Of a stretch of 64,000 nt of DNA, positions 47,421 through 57,335 are shown piece by piece (positions within the stretch are counted from its first letter, which is position 1; each line of letters starts with the position of its first letter). Location: NCBI RefSeq assembly GCF_000499845.2, contig NC_023749.2, forward strand, positions 35,183,693-35,247,692, given 5' to 3'. The position numbers and the translations under genes are program-made. Source of the stretch: Phaseolus vulgaris (taxonomy: Eukaryota > Streptophyta > Magnoliopsida > Fabales > Fabaceae). Below the pieces are notes generated by a model, which ran no database searches, was not told the DNA's origin, and was given only the letters and a program-made list of their open reading frames with translations.

Positions 47421-48623
47421 ATGGACTCAACTCCTCCCACCTCAAGAAGAGTCAAATCCAGAGCAGTAAGGTCTGGAGGAAGGCTAGAAGGATGGTTTTC
47501 TAGTGATAATGATCTAATTGAGAGGTATAGGTTTAAGACTAGCACCAAAGTGATAAACAACCCCAAGGTTGTTTGCTTTGATTGGCTGAAAAGCTAAAAG
47601 CTGAACAATGTCAGAAGGCTCCTCAAAGATCAATCCCTCAGAAAGTTCTTGGAGATGAAGGGGAATATCTACCCAGATTTGATAAAACTATTCTACACAA
47701 ATCTCAAGTTTGAGGGAAACAACCTTGTTTCTCATGTAAAAGGTGTAGATATGGAGATCACATATGATGTGTGGACTGCAGTAGCTGGTCTAAAGTACTC
47801 TGGCCTCAGAATCAACAAGGGGAACCTTGGAGTAGTGGAGGATTTCAGCAAAGTCCAATACTACAAGAGTTGCTTGAAGAACGAAAATATTCAAGTTAGG
47901 ACTTGTTCGGTTGGCGGCTTAAGGATTGATGAAAGGTTGTTGGCCCTAATTGTGACTTGGATTTTAACTCCAAGGGGGAGCAATCATTCTATTCTTATAG
48001 AGGAGGACCTGATGTACATCTTCTGCATTATGAAGAAGATCAGAATAAATTGGATCCACATCATCAAAGAGCACATGCAAAAGGCAATGAGGTTAAGTGA
48101 CTATCATTATCCATATGTTGTTTTGGTTTCTAAATTTCTACTCTATTTTGAAGTGAACCTAGAAGATGAAACATCTGAGTTGGTCAAGTCAACTCAAGAG
48201 TTGAACAATGGATCTCTTAGTAAAATGGGATTCACCAAAGTAGGTGGCAAATGGATTAGCAAAGATGGTGATCTTGGTGCCTCATCAAGTGCTGCTGCTG
48301 ATCATGAAGAAGTTGAACATGCTGATGATATGGATTTTCAACATGAAGATCAACCTGAAGCAAATCAAGATGCTGGACCAAGTGTTGGTGCTGGAAATCA
48401 AGAAGAAAGAATGCCAACCATGTCTTCTTTTGAGAGATATATGGTCAATAGGCTTGATGGCTTTGCGGAGAACCAAAGGAATCTCCATGATCTATGTGTC
48501 TGCAATTTCCAGAGCATTGATAACAGGTTTAATAGCATGGATGCACACTTCATGACCTTAGATGAACAGATTGAGGCAGTTCAGAACCAGATCTTTGATC
48601 TTCAATACGCTGATGATGAGTAA
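47421..48623 (+). pseudogene. Extra ORF of the copia element (putative plant transposon protein type)
   Basis: Begins MDSTPPTSRRVKSRAVRSGG, has one TAA near 47596, then runs open to 48623 (324 codons from 47649). The middle (KFLEMKGNIYPDLIKLFYTNL, VSHVKGVDMEITYDVWTAVAGL, WIHIIKEHMQKAM) resembles the domain annotated as putative plant transposon protein in many plant retroelement proteins. The C-terminal part is acidic and ends in a heptad-like coiled coil (NRFNSMDAHFMTLDEQIEAVQNQIF). Position before the PPT is where env-like or accessory ORFs sit. Function unknown. A dyad pair starts 8 bp after the stop (48631, 48652). Confidence 0.65.
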
Positions 48624-49025
48624 AAAGGAAAAACAACCGGTTGATGTATCGAAACAACCGATTGTTTTTGGTATTTGTATCAGTTTTTCTGTTTTTAGCT
48701 TCTATTGTTTAAATCTGATGTATTAAGAACAATTATCTTTTTCATCTCTTCTTTTTGTGTATTTGTGAAGACAAATAGGGGGAGATTTATGTTGTGTTTG
48801 GTTTTAATTATCTTTTTCAGCAAAACAGTCTGTATGGGTGAAACCTTATAGGTTTTTGCTCTTTTTTGTTTTGTTTTTTGCTCTGATATTATGCTCTGAA
48901 TTTCTATTTTTGTTTATGTGCTAACCAAATATCAGAAGTTCTATGCTTTGCTTAAAACTCTGTCTTGCAGGAACTGTTTCAGATTCAATCAGATATAACA
49001 CAAGCATAAGGGATTTGTCTTCATC

Positions 49026-49039
49026 AAATAGGGGGAGAT
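49026..49039 (+). other. Polypurine tract of the non-autonomous copia element
   Basis: AAATAGGGGGAGAT abuts the 3' LTR, as expected for plus-strand priming. An almost identical site stands 250 bp upstream (about 48773) and another at 21145 in the related element. Confidence 0.75.
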
Positions 49040-50131
49040 TGTTGAACCAAGTGGTGTTCAAGGCCTTTGAAGGATAATGAAAGCTGGTTGTGCTTGTTGT
49101 TGCTGTGTTGTCTTTTAGATAGGATCTGGGTAGATTTAATATGCAATCCACTCCTGATTGAATCCAAAGCATAAGCACTCTCAATCCTTTTAAAATAAAA
49201 GTGTTTTTCAAACTAAGTGAAAAACAACTTGTTGTTTTGTCGAAACAACCGATTGTTTTATACTTAGGTGTTTTTAGAAAAGGTTGAAAACTGTTTTTCA
49301 AATGGTTGAGCTATCAAAACAAAACAACCGATTGATTCGTGGAAACAACCAATTGTTTGTTTTGGTACCATAACAAAAAAATGGTTTGTGCTTTGACTGA
49401 GCATTAAATGTTTTTCCAACTGTTTACACTCCATTTTTTAATGCTTTGACCAATCTTTAAATGCAATTAATAGTTTGGTAAGATTTGATAACAATCAAAC
49501 AACTTTGTTTTACAAATAGAAAAACAGATTTGGGTTTTTCACAACTTACAGATTTTGAAAGAGTTGAGATTGCTTAGAAATTGAGTTTGATCAAAGAGTG
49601 TGAGATAAGATTTTCTGCTTGTATTGATTTCAGATTTGTTATGTAACAAGTGTAATCCTTGTATCTGTTGAAAGAAACCTTGTGTGCTTGCTGAGAAGTG
49701 TTGTGTGTTTTTGAGGGGATCAAGATCAACATTCTTAGTGTTGTTGTGTTGACCAAGAGAAGTGTGTGTCTTGAGGGGATCAAGGTCACTTCTTTGGTTG
49801 TGGTGTAAGTGATCTAGGTTTGATTGCTTAGTGGAATTCCTCAGTGGTTTCTGAGAAGACTGGATGTAGCTCTGGGTTTAGAGTGAACGAGTATAAACAT
49901 CTGTGTGCATTCTCTTTATCCTTAATCTCTTTAAATTTAGTTTTTTATATTTGCAAGCTGGTATAAACAACCGATTGTTTTTCTGGTGCTGTTGTTTTAG
50001 CTTTGTGTTTTGGAAAACTGGATTCCTTATCATTTGTTTTTCGAAGTAATTTCATTCTTGGCTTAAAAGTTTGCGAAAACCCTATTTAAACCATTCACCT
50101 CCCCTCTAGTTTAAAGTCATCCATTCTAACA
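49040..50131 (+). repeat. 3' LTR of the non-autonomous copia element
   Basis: 1092 bp, from TGTTGAACCAAGTGG to ATTCTAACA. Dyads at 49222/49243, 49322/49343 and 49968. One of the two dyads of the 3'-end pair is lost relative to the 5' LTR. Confidence 0.92.
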
Positions 50132-50136
50132 AGACA

Positions 50137-51790
50137 ACCCAGATGACTGTGTTCCCAAAAGATGAAGGTAGGTGCGTGATGAAATCTATAGTTAGTTCTT
50201 CCCACGGTTAGGTTGGTATGGGTATGGGTTGGAGTAGACCAAAAGGTTTCTGATGTAATGATTTGTTTTGTTGGCAGGGTAGGCATTCCTTGATATACCT
50301 TTTGGTGTCGCGGTACATACCAGGCCAGAAAAGGGTGGTCGCGAGCCTGGCCATGGTAAACTTGATGCCCGAGTGGCCGGCGGTGGGAGAGGCATGAAAC
50401 TCATGGAGTATGGCTGAACGAATTTGCTTGATGGAAGGAACGTACAATCGTTGAGCATGGTATAGAAGGTTGTGGTGAAAACTGTAATTGGTGTCAGGTA
50501 ATGAAATTAATCTGTGAACCTCTTTTTCTCCCATTTTCGTCTTGTAATAATCTTTTAATTATTTGAACATGTTCGGAATTGGCGAAGATATGGCAAAGAG
50601 GAGAGAATGGGTGGCCGGGACAAGAAATTTGCAGCTTGAATTTGGTAGTTTGGGCGGTATCGGATGTCAAAACTGTATCCAAGCAGCTTGGTAGCCCACT
50701 TTTGTTGTTCCGGTGTGTGGCATGCATTGGTGAGTAATTCCTTTAAACTTTGTTGGTCTGTTATTATTGTGTACCTATGAGATAATGACGTCACTTTTTG
50801 ACTGCTTCTGTTATAACTAGCATTTCCTTGACATATGCTGAGCTAGCTTGCATTTTTGGGTAAAGTTTCTTATTGAAGAAAGCAATGGGGTGACCTTCTT
50901 GGGAAAGCACAACTCCAATTGCTATGTTGGAATCGTCGGTCTCTACCACGAACGGTATGGAAAAATTTGGAAGACTCAACACCGGAGCTATAGTTAGGAT
51001 ATTTTTCGATTTTGTAAAGGCCTCCTCTGCATTTGTATTCCATGTAAATGTTGATGATTTGAGTAACTCTGTGAGTGGCGAGGCAAGAGTGGCATAACCG
51101 CGGATGAACTTCCGATAAAATCCCGTAATACCCAGAAACGCACGTAGGGTAGTAAGGGATGTAGGTTTAGGCCAAAGTATGATAACCTTGATTTTATCTG
51201 GATCTGGAGCCACTGTGCCATCTTCCAAAAGATGGCCTAGGTGTGAGACTCTGGTTGTGGCAAACACACATTTTGATTCCTTAACAAAAAATTTATGAGT
51301 GTCTAATAATTGAAGGATCAATGTGAGGTGGTGAATGTGTTCTTGCATGGAGTTGTTGTAAATGAGAATGTCATAAAAAAAAAACTAGGACAAAGTGTCG
51401 TAGATGGGGCCTGAGTAAATCATTCATGGCTGCCTAGAAGGTAGATGGTGCATTAGCAAGGCTGAAAAGCATCACTAAGAACTCGTAATGGCCATTAAAG
51501 GTTCTAAAAGCGGTCTTGTGGCAATCTGTAGAATTAACTCAAATCTGGTGGTAACCTGAACGTAGGTCAACTTTGGTGAAAACCTTGGCAATGGTCAATT
51601 CATCCAACAATTCATCAATAGTTGGGATAGGAAAACGGTCTTTAATAGTAATGGCGATTATACCTCTATAATCCACACAAAAACGCCAGGTGTCATCTTT
51701 CTTTTTTATGGGGACAACTGGGGATGAAAAAGGGCTTGTGCTGGGGCAGATAATGCCTTCGTTGAGCATTTCGTGAATGAGGGAGGTCAT
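50137..51790 (-). pseudogene. RT, RNase H and integrase zinc finger of the Reina-like element
   Basis: RT begins at 51790 (EGIICPSTSPFSSPVV, WRFCVDYR, KVFTKVDLRSGYHQI). The catalytic FDD box is damaged around 51370-51385, where a run of A/T gives FFYDILIY. Connection and RNase H follow at 51348-50791 (GFYRKFI, VVETDDSNIAIGVVLSQ). The tether continues at 50794-50494 and the HHCC finger at 50534-50208 (HEFHASPTAGHSG, CLPCQQNK). Several frameshifts. Confidence 0.85.
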
Positions 51791-51961
51791 GGTGTGCTTG
51801 TGAGCATGTGGGTAACGGTAGGGTTTAATGTTAACTGGGGCTGAGTGTGGAATAAGGGGAATGTGATGATTGTGGGGTATGTGTGGAGGTAGTCCATGGG
51901 GAGAAGAGAAAATTGAACTATATGTTTGTAAAAGATGGGATATAGTTGGGGGGTTGAATAA

Positions 51962-52848
51962 TCAGTGAGGGCTGGATGGTGATGGCAGTGGGTCAATAAT
52001 GAAGAGATGTAGAGAAATGACATTTATGTGTAACATGTGACAAAAATGAGTGAAGGAAGCTTGACTGCATAGCATATTTGTAGCGTCGTGTAGTGTAATG
52101 GGTAACCCATTCTGGGTAAAAAATAGTTGCGGCTTAGAAAAATCATCCATTAAGGGGCCCAAAGAACACAACCAGTCCATTCCCAAGACAACATCAGCCC
52201 CTTCGATAGGTAAGAGGTAAAAGGAAATGGGAAATGTGTAGGTATGTATAGAAACAGGGACATCTGGGCAAAAAGAGGAGCACTGAATTTTGTTGCCATT
52301 ACCAACCATAACTGAGAAAGGTGTGATAGAAACGGTGCAAAGTTGAAGGTGAAGGGTCAAATGGGGTTGAATAATGTTATGGGAACTTCCGGTATCTATG
52401 AGAATGGTAACATGAAGATGCCCAATGTAGCCATCAAAGGTAAAAGTATGGGTTGAGGGAGCTCCACATAAGGCTTGGAAGGAGAGGTGAATGTGTGTAG
52501 GTGTATTTGTGGGTTGGTCGTTGAAGGTGGTAGGATAATCTTCCATAGTGTTTTCTTCAGGAAAATTGTGACTTAGTAAAAGAAGAAAACGATGGGTGGT
52601 GCACTTATGCCCTGGAAATTTTTTTTCATCACAGTTATAACACAAACCAGCGGCTCTATGCTCTTGAAGTTGGGTTGATGTGAGTTTTTTATAGGTATGG
52701 AAGGGGTTACATGTGGTGTTGTAGTGGGAGACGGAGAGGAACGTGGTGAGGGTAATAAATGATTGGATGGTTGGGGTAAGGTATGGAATAAATGAAAAGA
52801 CCATTTAGAATCATGGATTTTAGATTCTAAAAGCTTGGCTAGGCCCAT
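51962..52848 (-). pseudogene. gag knuckle and protease of the Reina-like element
   Basis: CCHC knuckle AGLCYNCDEKKFPGHKC at about 52640, then the aspartic protease with LIDTGSSHNII (about 52400) and VVLGMDWLCSLGP (about 52190). Confidence 0.85.
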
Positions 52849-53647
52849 GGCCTAGGTGATGGAAGTGGGTTGCAAAACTGCTATTTCTCTTCGAATTTTC
52901 GGGAGTAGGCCAAATATAAAACAGTTAAGTATCATCTCTGGATGTAAGCCCATCACTTTGTTGCAAATTTTCTCAAACAGTTTTTGATATTCCGCAACTG
53001 TGGAGGTTTGGCGCAGCTTAAACAGCTTGCCCTGATGATTTTCATATGTTGAAGGCCCAAAGCGAAGTTCTAGGACACGGCTAAAAGAAATCCAGTCAGT
53101 AAGTTGATGATTTTGGTACATCCATTTAAACCAACTGAGTGCATCACCTCTCATGTAGAAGGTAGCCATATTCAAACGAGCATCCCAAGGAATATTATGA
53201 AATTGAAAAAATTGGTCAGCTTGGAATAACCAATCTAAAGGGTCAGTGCCATCAAAGAAAGATAGTTGTATTTTTGGTGGTCGTATAGGAGAAAAAGAAG
53301 GGGGCATAATGATTGTACTTGTCGTAGTAGCGTAGGTTGTGTGGTTGTTGGTCCCAATCGGTTGTGGAATAGAAGAAGTGGTATCCAGGGAAAATTGGTG
53401 GAAAGGAGAAGTAGGGTTTGTATGGGGTGGGAGTGTGGTGGTTTGTGAGGACAAAGGGGGAAAAACTAGGGAGGGTATTAGTGAGGATATCCTGTTTGGA
53501 TTCCCAGACAGATTGTCGGGACTCCTGATCTCTTTGGAGAGCCAATTGGTTTGCTTGTGTGGTGTGTAGTTCATCTTGAAGGTTGGCTAGTTTGTCAAGG
53601 ATGGCTTTAAGGGCTTCCTCCATATCCTTGGTTGATTTGGGAGGCAT
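52849..53647 (-). pseudogene. gag capsid of the Reina-like element
   Basis: Starts MPPKSTKDMEEALKAILDKL at 53647 with a helical N terminus. It shifts frame in a Pro-rich linker near 53300, then has the gag core (FDGTDPLDWLFQADQFF, GDALSWFKWM, LFKLRQTSTVAEYQ, FIFGLLPKIRREI). A TAG at 52852-52854 separates it from GLAKLLESKI. Confidence 0.85.
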
Positions 53648-53674
53648 GTAGGGAGTTCAATGAAAGCACCAAAA

Positions 53675-53940
53675 TGTTACGTTGAAAATAGAAGGAAGCA
53701 GAACACAAGGAGAAAAGCTAAGGAAAGAACTAACTAAGATAAGGATAAAACTATAATATTATTCCCTATCCTTTTTCCAACCATGAAGGCCATTATAAGA
53801 GGCAGTTGTACCTCAAGAAAGCATAAAGCATAATAGAAATATATTCTTCCTACACTAAAATGACAACTCATTGCTTCTAGATGTAATCTCTAAATCTGAT
53901 GGGTTTTACTTTGCTTCTAATGGGCCTGGGTTGTCTATCA
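53675..53940 (-). repeat. 5' LTR of the Reina-like element
   Basis: 266 bp copy of 42054-42332. On the minus strand it is followed by TTTTGGTGCTTTCATTGAAC, the putative primer-binding region. Confidence 0.88.
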
Positions 53941-54399
53941 CAGCACAACATATTTTTTGTTTTCCTGCGAAAGATAAGATTTACAAGAGACGAAACAAAA
54001 GTTCAAATATATAAAATGAATAAAATAGGAGCAGGTAGCAGGTACTGCAACAGGTGAGAAAGACAATTTTTTTTTCCCAATAAGTAGTACTAGTAGCTAA
54101 CGAAAGATGACAACCAAGTATCTTACCATTGAAATATCAACAACATTTACACCATAATGATCTTCATTGGTTGGATTGTAACTTTCAGAATATGGCCTGC
54201 ATTATTGATTCAACAATAGTAAGGTATAAGGTGTTGGAAACTATAACATCAAGGTAACACAAAAAAGGAAAAACCTTCCAATAAAAGAATTCAATAATGC
54301 AGATTTTCCGACCTTCCTTTTCCCAAAAACAAACCGCTGCAAAACATTTCTATCTGAATGTTGCTTCTTGCGATCTAAACGCCTCCTCCTAATTTAAAA

Positions 54400-55106
54400 C
54401 TATTTTGGCTCTTGCTTTAAATGTTTTTTAACAACTGATTGAAGTTTATATAATTTGTTTTACGCTCCTAGTTGTAAAGGACTTTTAAGATAACACTTTC
54501 AAATCAATTTTTCCAAGATTGCTTCAAGCTCTGGATCTTTTCTAAGAGAGGAGTAAGATTGTGTTGTATCAAGTTTGTTTTGATCTTTGATCATTTCCAT
54601 GTGTATTCCATTCTTTCATCTGATTACTGTATTTATGTAAAGACTGGTGTAGTGCAGATTTACAGGGTGTTTTGAGATTTGTGGTGTTGTTTGCCAAAGG
54701 TGGTGTGTATTCTTGAAGGGTTCAAGATCACAACTTTTGTGTGTTGTATGTAATCAAGGTTTTTGATTGCTTAGTGGAATCTCATAGGTTTCTGAGGACT
54801 GGATGTAGCTATTGGTAAAGAGTGAACCAGTATAAAATCTCTGTGTTGATCTTTCTATCCCTTCTCTCCTTTAAATCTGTTATTGCCTGTTATTGCCTTG
54901 TTTTTAACACTGTTGATAAAAACAATTGATTGTTTTGCAAAAACAACCGTTGATTTTCTGAAATCACAGTAAAAATAATTTTGATTTTGGCTAAACTGAT
55001 TCCTACTTCATTAATTCCTCATTGGCTTTCATCCTACCTTAAACATTTGCGAAAATCTTTCATAAGCAATGCACCTCCCTCTTGTTTAAAGCCTATAATT
55101 CTAACA
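54400..55106 (+). repeat. 5'-truncated LTR of the copia family
   Basis: Matches the second half of the LTRs above (GTTTTACGCTCCTAGTTGT ... GGATGTAGCTATTGGT ... ATTCTAACA), followed by the PBS-like TTGGCATTAAGAGC. The left boundary with the MIRO intron is unclear. Dyads at 54920 and 54941. Confidence 0.75.
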
Positions 55107-55169
55107 ATTGGCATTAAGAGCTAAGTTCTTGAAAGTCATTGAAGTTTTTGATTGTAAAATCTTTTTTCA

Positions 55170-56038
55170 TGGCTGAAAAACTATCCTCTAGGGGTGCTTC
55201 AATTAACAGGCCACCTCTGTTTTATGGTTTGAGTTATCAGTTTTGAAAGGTAAAAATGAATATCTTTGTGGAATCAATTGATAAAGGAATTTGTGATGCC
55301 ATTGAAAATAGACCTTTTATTCCAAAAGCTGAAAAATATTATATTTCTATTGAAAAACCTTGGTCCCAATGGACTGAGTCTGAAAACAAAAATGCTAAGT
55401 TTGATTGTATTGCTAAGAACATGATAACATTTTATCTAAATTCTGATGAGTTTTTCAGGGTATCACAATGTGTTTTAGCAAAAGAAATGTGGGATATTCT
55501 TGAAGTTACTCATGAAGGAACCAATAATGTAAAGAGATCAAGAAAGCATGCTATAATCCAGGAGTATGAGATGTTCAGAATGCAAAAAAGGGAGACCGTT
55601 ATTGATGTTCAAAAAAGATACACTCATACTGTCAACCATCTCATTAGCATAGGAAAGACCTTTGAAAGGGAGGAACTCAATATCAAGATCCTCAAGTGTT
55701 TAGACAGATCTTGGCAGCCCAAAGTCACAGTCATATCTGAATCCAAAGATTTAACAACCTTGACAACAACTTCCTTGTTTGGAAAGCTTAGAGAACATGA
55801 ATTGGAGATGAATAGGATGAATGATCAAGAGCATGAAAACAAGAATGTGAGAAGCATTACTTTGAAGACTGTTGGTCACAAAAACTATCAAAAATCAAGT
55901 GAGGATAGTGATGGATAAACACTTAGCTTGCTGACCAGGAAATTCAGTAAGTTCTTGAAGAAAAACAACAATAAGAACCAATCCTCCAACAGGTATAACA
56001 GTAAGAAACTCAATAATTTTAATACTAACAATTATACC
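55170..56038 (+). pseudogene. copia gag, truncated
   Basis: MAEKLSSRGASINRPPLFYGLSYQF, then a TGA where the other copies have Trp, and the gag core (EMWDILEVTHEGTNNVKRSRKHAIIQEYEMF, ELNIKILKCLDRSWQPKV). A TAA at 55916-55918 follows; the frame then runs to NTNNYTC, where the first zinc knuckle is cut by another LTR start at 56039. Confidence 0.82.
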
Positions 56039-56304
56039 TGTTGAACATTAGCTTTGATGTCTCCAAATCTATGTGGATTGCTTGAAGTCTTTGATGATAG
56101 GTTTCTGTGTGTGTTCTGGGTAGTTTGAATTTGTAATCCACTCAAAGAATTGATCCAAAGTTGTTTGATTTAAATCCAATTGAAAGAGTTGTTTTCAAAG
56201 AGAAGTGGAAAAACAACTAGTTGTTTTATCGTTTCAATTGGTTGTTTTACACTTAGTGTTTATGAAAGGATTTGAAACTAGTTTGACTTTGCTATCGAAC
56301 CAAT
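56039..56304 (+). repeat. 3'-truncated LTR start of the copia family
   Basis: TGTTGAACATTAGCTTTGATG opens an LTR like 17882. It includes a dyad pair at 56211/56232 and stops near CAATTCAATCG at about 56304. Confidence 0.7.
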
Positions 56305-57335
56305 TCAATCGTGATGATTTCCGTGACATGGTTGCAAAACAATGTGAAGGAGTTACAACAATTGATAAGTGGAAGGAAATTTTTTGTTCCACATGATATT
56401 CCTTCTCTAGTACTTGAATTGTTCTCAATGGATGATACACATCAACAAATGAACGACGTTAATGATATTGACGCAGGAGAAGATGAACAAGGTGGGGGAA
56501 TTGAAAAAAGTAACATGTTCTCCCGAATGAAACACGTACTCAAAATTCGTGTAAGACCTCTATTATGTAAACACCTTGGACAACATATTAAAGGAAAATA
56601 AGGAGAAATTCTTAGTCGTATTGTGAGTTGATGTGTTTATTGTATTTTTTTTTATTTTTTTGCCCTTGCATGAATGGAAAGTGGTTGTAAATGCCTAGTA
56701 CATTATTTATCAGTTTAACATTGTACACAATTTTTTGGGTCAGTACTATATATCCAATTCTACTGAATCTTATTAGCAAAACATGCATCTACTAATGTAT
56801 TTAATACTTCACTTGTATCCATGTGTGTACTCATAGGATCTTTTTGTCATCTCCCATGAATCATGCATCCAAGAAATTAACCATAACAATGCAAATTGAC
56901 TAAGAAACCAAATTTTAAGACAAGGAAGACTTTCAATCATGCATTCAAGTACAACCTCTCACAAAAACCAATTTTCCAGAAAATCAACAAATTAAAACAA
57001 CTGGTACAAAAAATTAAAAAAGAAAACTTTTATTGATTAGAACCTTAGAACTTAATGGGGAATTACAAAGGAATCAACCAAAATGAGTTTAGCCTTCTAT
57101 GTAGAGGAAAAACAAGAATAATACAAAAAAAGAAAATAATACTAGGTTTAGAGTGTGTTGTGTGGCTATGAGACATGATCCAATAGCTCCCCTCATTCTT
57201 CCTTTGAAGTCTATTGTATAATCTTCTTTTATTTGCAAAAATCGGATTTGAAATTTGCCTCATGATATTGTTTTGCAATTATCAAATGATTCCTTTCTCT
57301 ATTTTAAATTATGAAGTAGATATCTTTATTCCAAA
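56305..57335. other. Unassigned DNA
   Basis: A frame at 56311-56400 (DMVAKQCEGVTTIDKWKEIF) and another at 56440-56601 (rich in Asp, Glu and Gly, then MFSRMKHVLKIRVRPLL) look protein-like, but I recognise neither. The rest is AT-rich without features. Confidence 0.3.

Larger units (their letters stand above)
43765..50131 (+). mobile_element. Non-autonomous copia element with gag and an extra ORF, no pol
   Basis: 6367 bp. 5' LTR 43765-44844, PBS 44845-, gag 44905-46586, spacer, extra ORF 47421-48623, polypurine tract AAATAGGGGGAGAT (49026-49039), 3' LTR 49040-50131. Perfect duplication AGACA at 43760-43764 and 50132-50136. No protease, integrase, RT or RNase H is present: this is the terminal-repeat-with-gag (TR-GAG) type of non-autonomous element, plus a second ORF. 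It must have used enzymes from a relative. Nine dyad pairs or singles are spread over it. Confidence 0.9.
42054..53940 (-). mobile_element. Reina-like Ty3/gypsy element in a MIRO exon
   Basis: Short LTRs at 53675-53940 (5') and 42054-42332 (3'), ~5.5 kb of own sequence and a 6.4-kb copia insertion (43765-50131) in the integrase. Flanks TAGCA (42049-42053) and CAGCA (53941-53945) are a target duplication with one mismatch. Short size, short LTRs and the CYNCDEKK gag knuckle suggest the Reina group of chromoviruses, but no chromodomain is visible. Confidence 0.85.
41325..54388 (-). pseudogene. Mitochondrial Rho GTPase (MIRO) gene remnant, four exons, split by transposons
   Basis: Exons on the minus strand: 54388-54275 (RRRLDRKKQHSDRNV...FVFGKRKVGKSALLNSFIGR, second GTPase P-loop), 54196-54127 (PYSESYNPTNEDHYGVNVVD), a third at 53964-53941 continuing at 42048-41960 (LREIPVDGVRRLLSNKESLASCD), and 41475-41325 (LVEIASHGE then EVPCLIIAAKDDLDSFP). 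Splice sites are intact. MIRO proteins are outer-mitochondrial-membrane GTPases with two GTPase domains and EF-hands; only the C-terminal GTPase domain is represented. A Reina-like gypsy element sits inside exon three. Exons before and after are missing. Confidence 0.86.
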
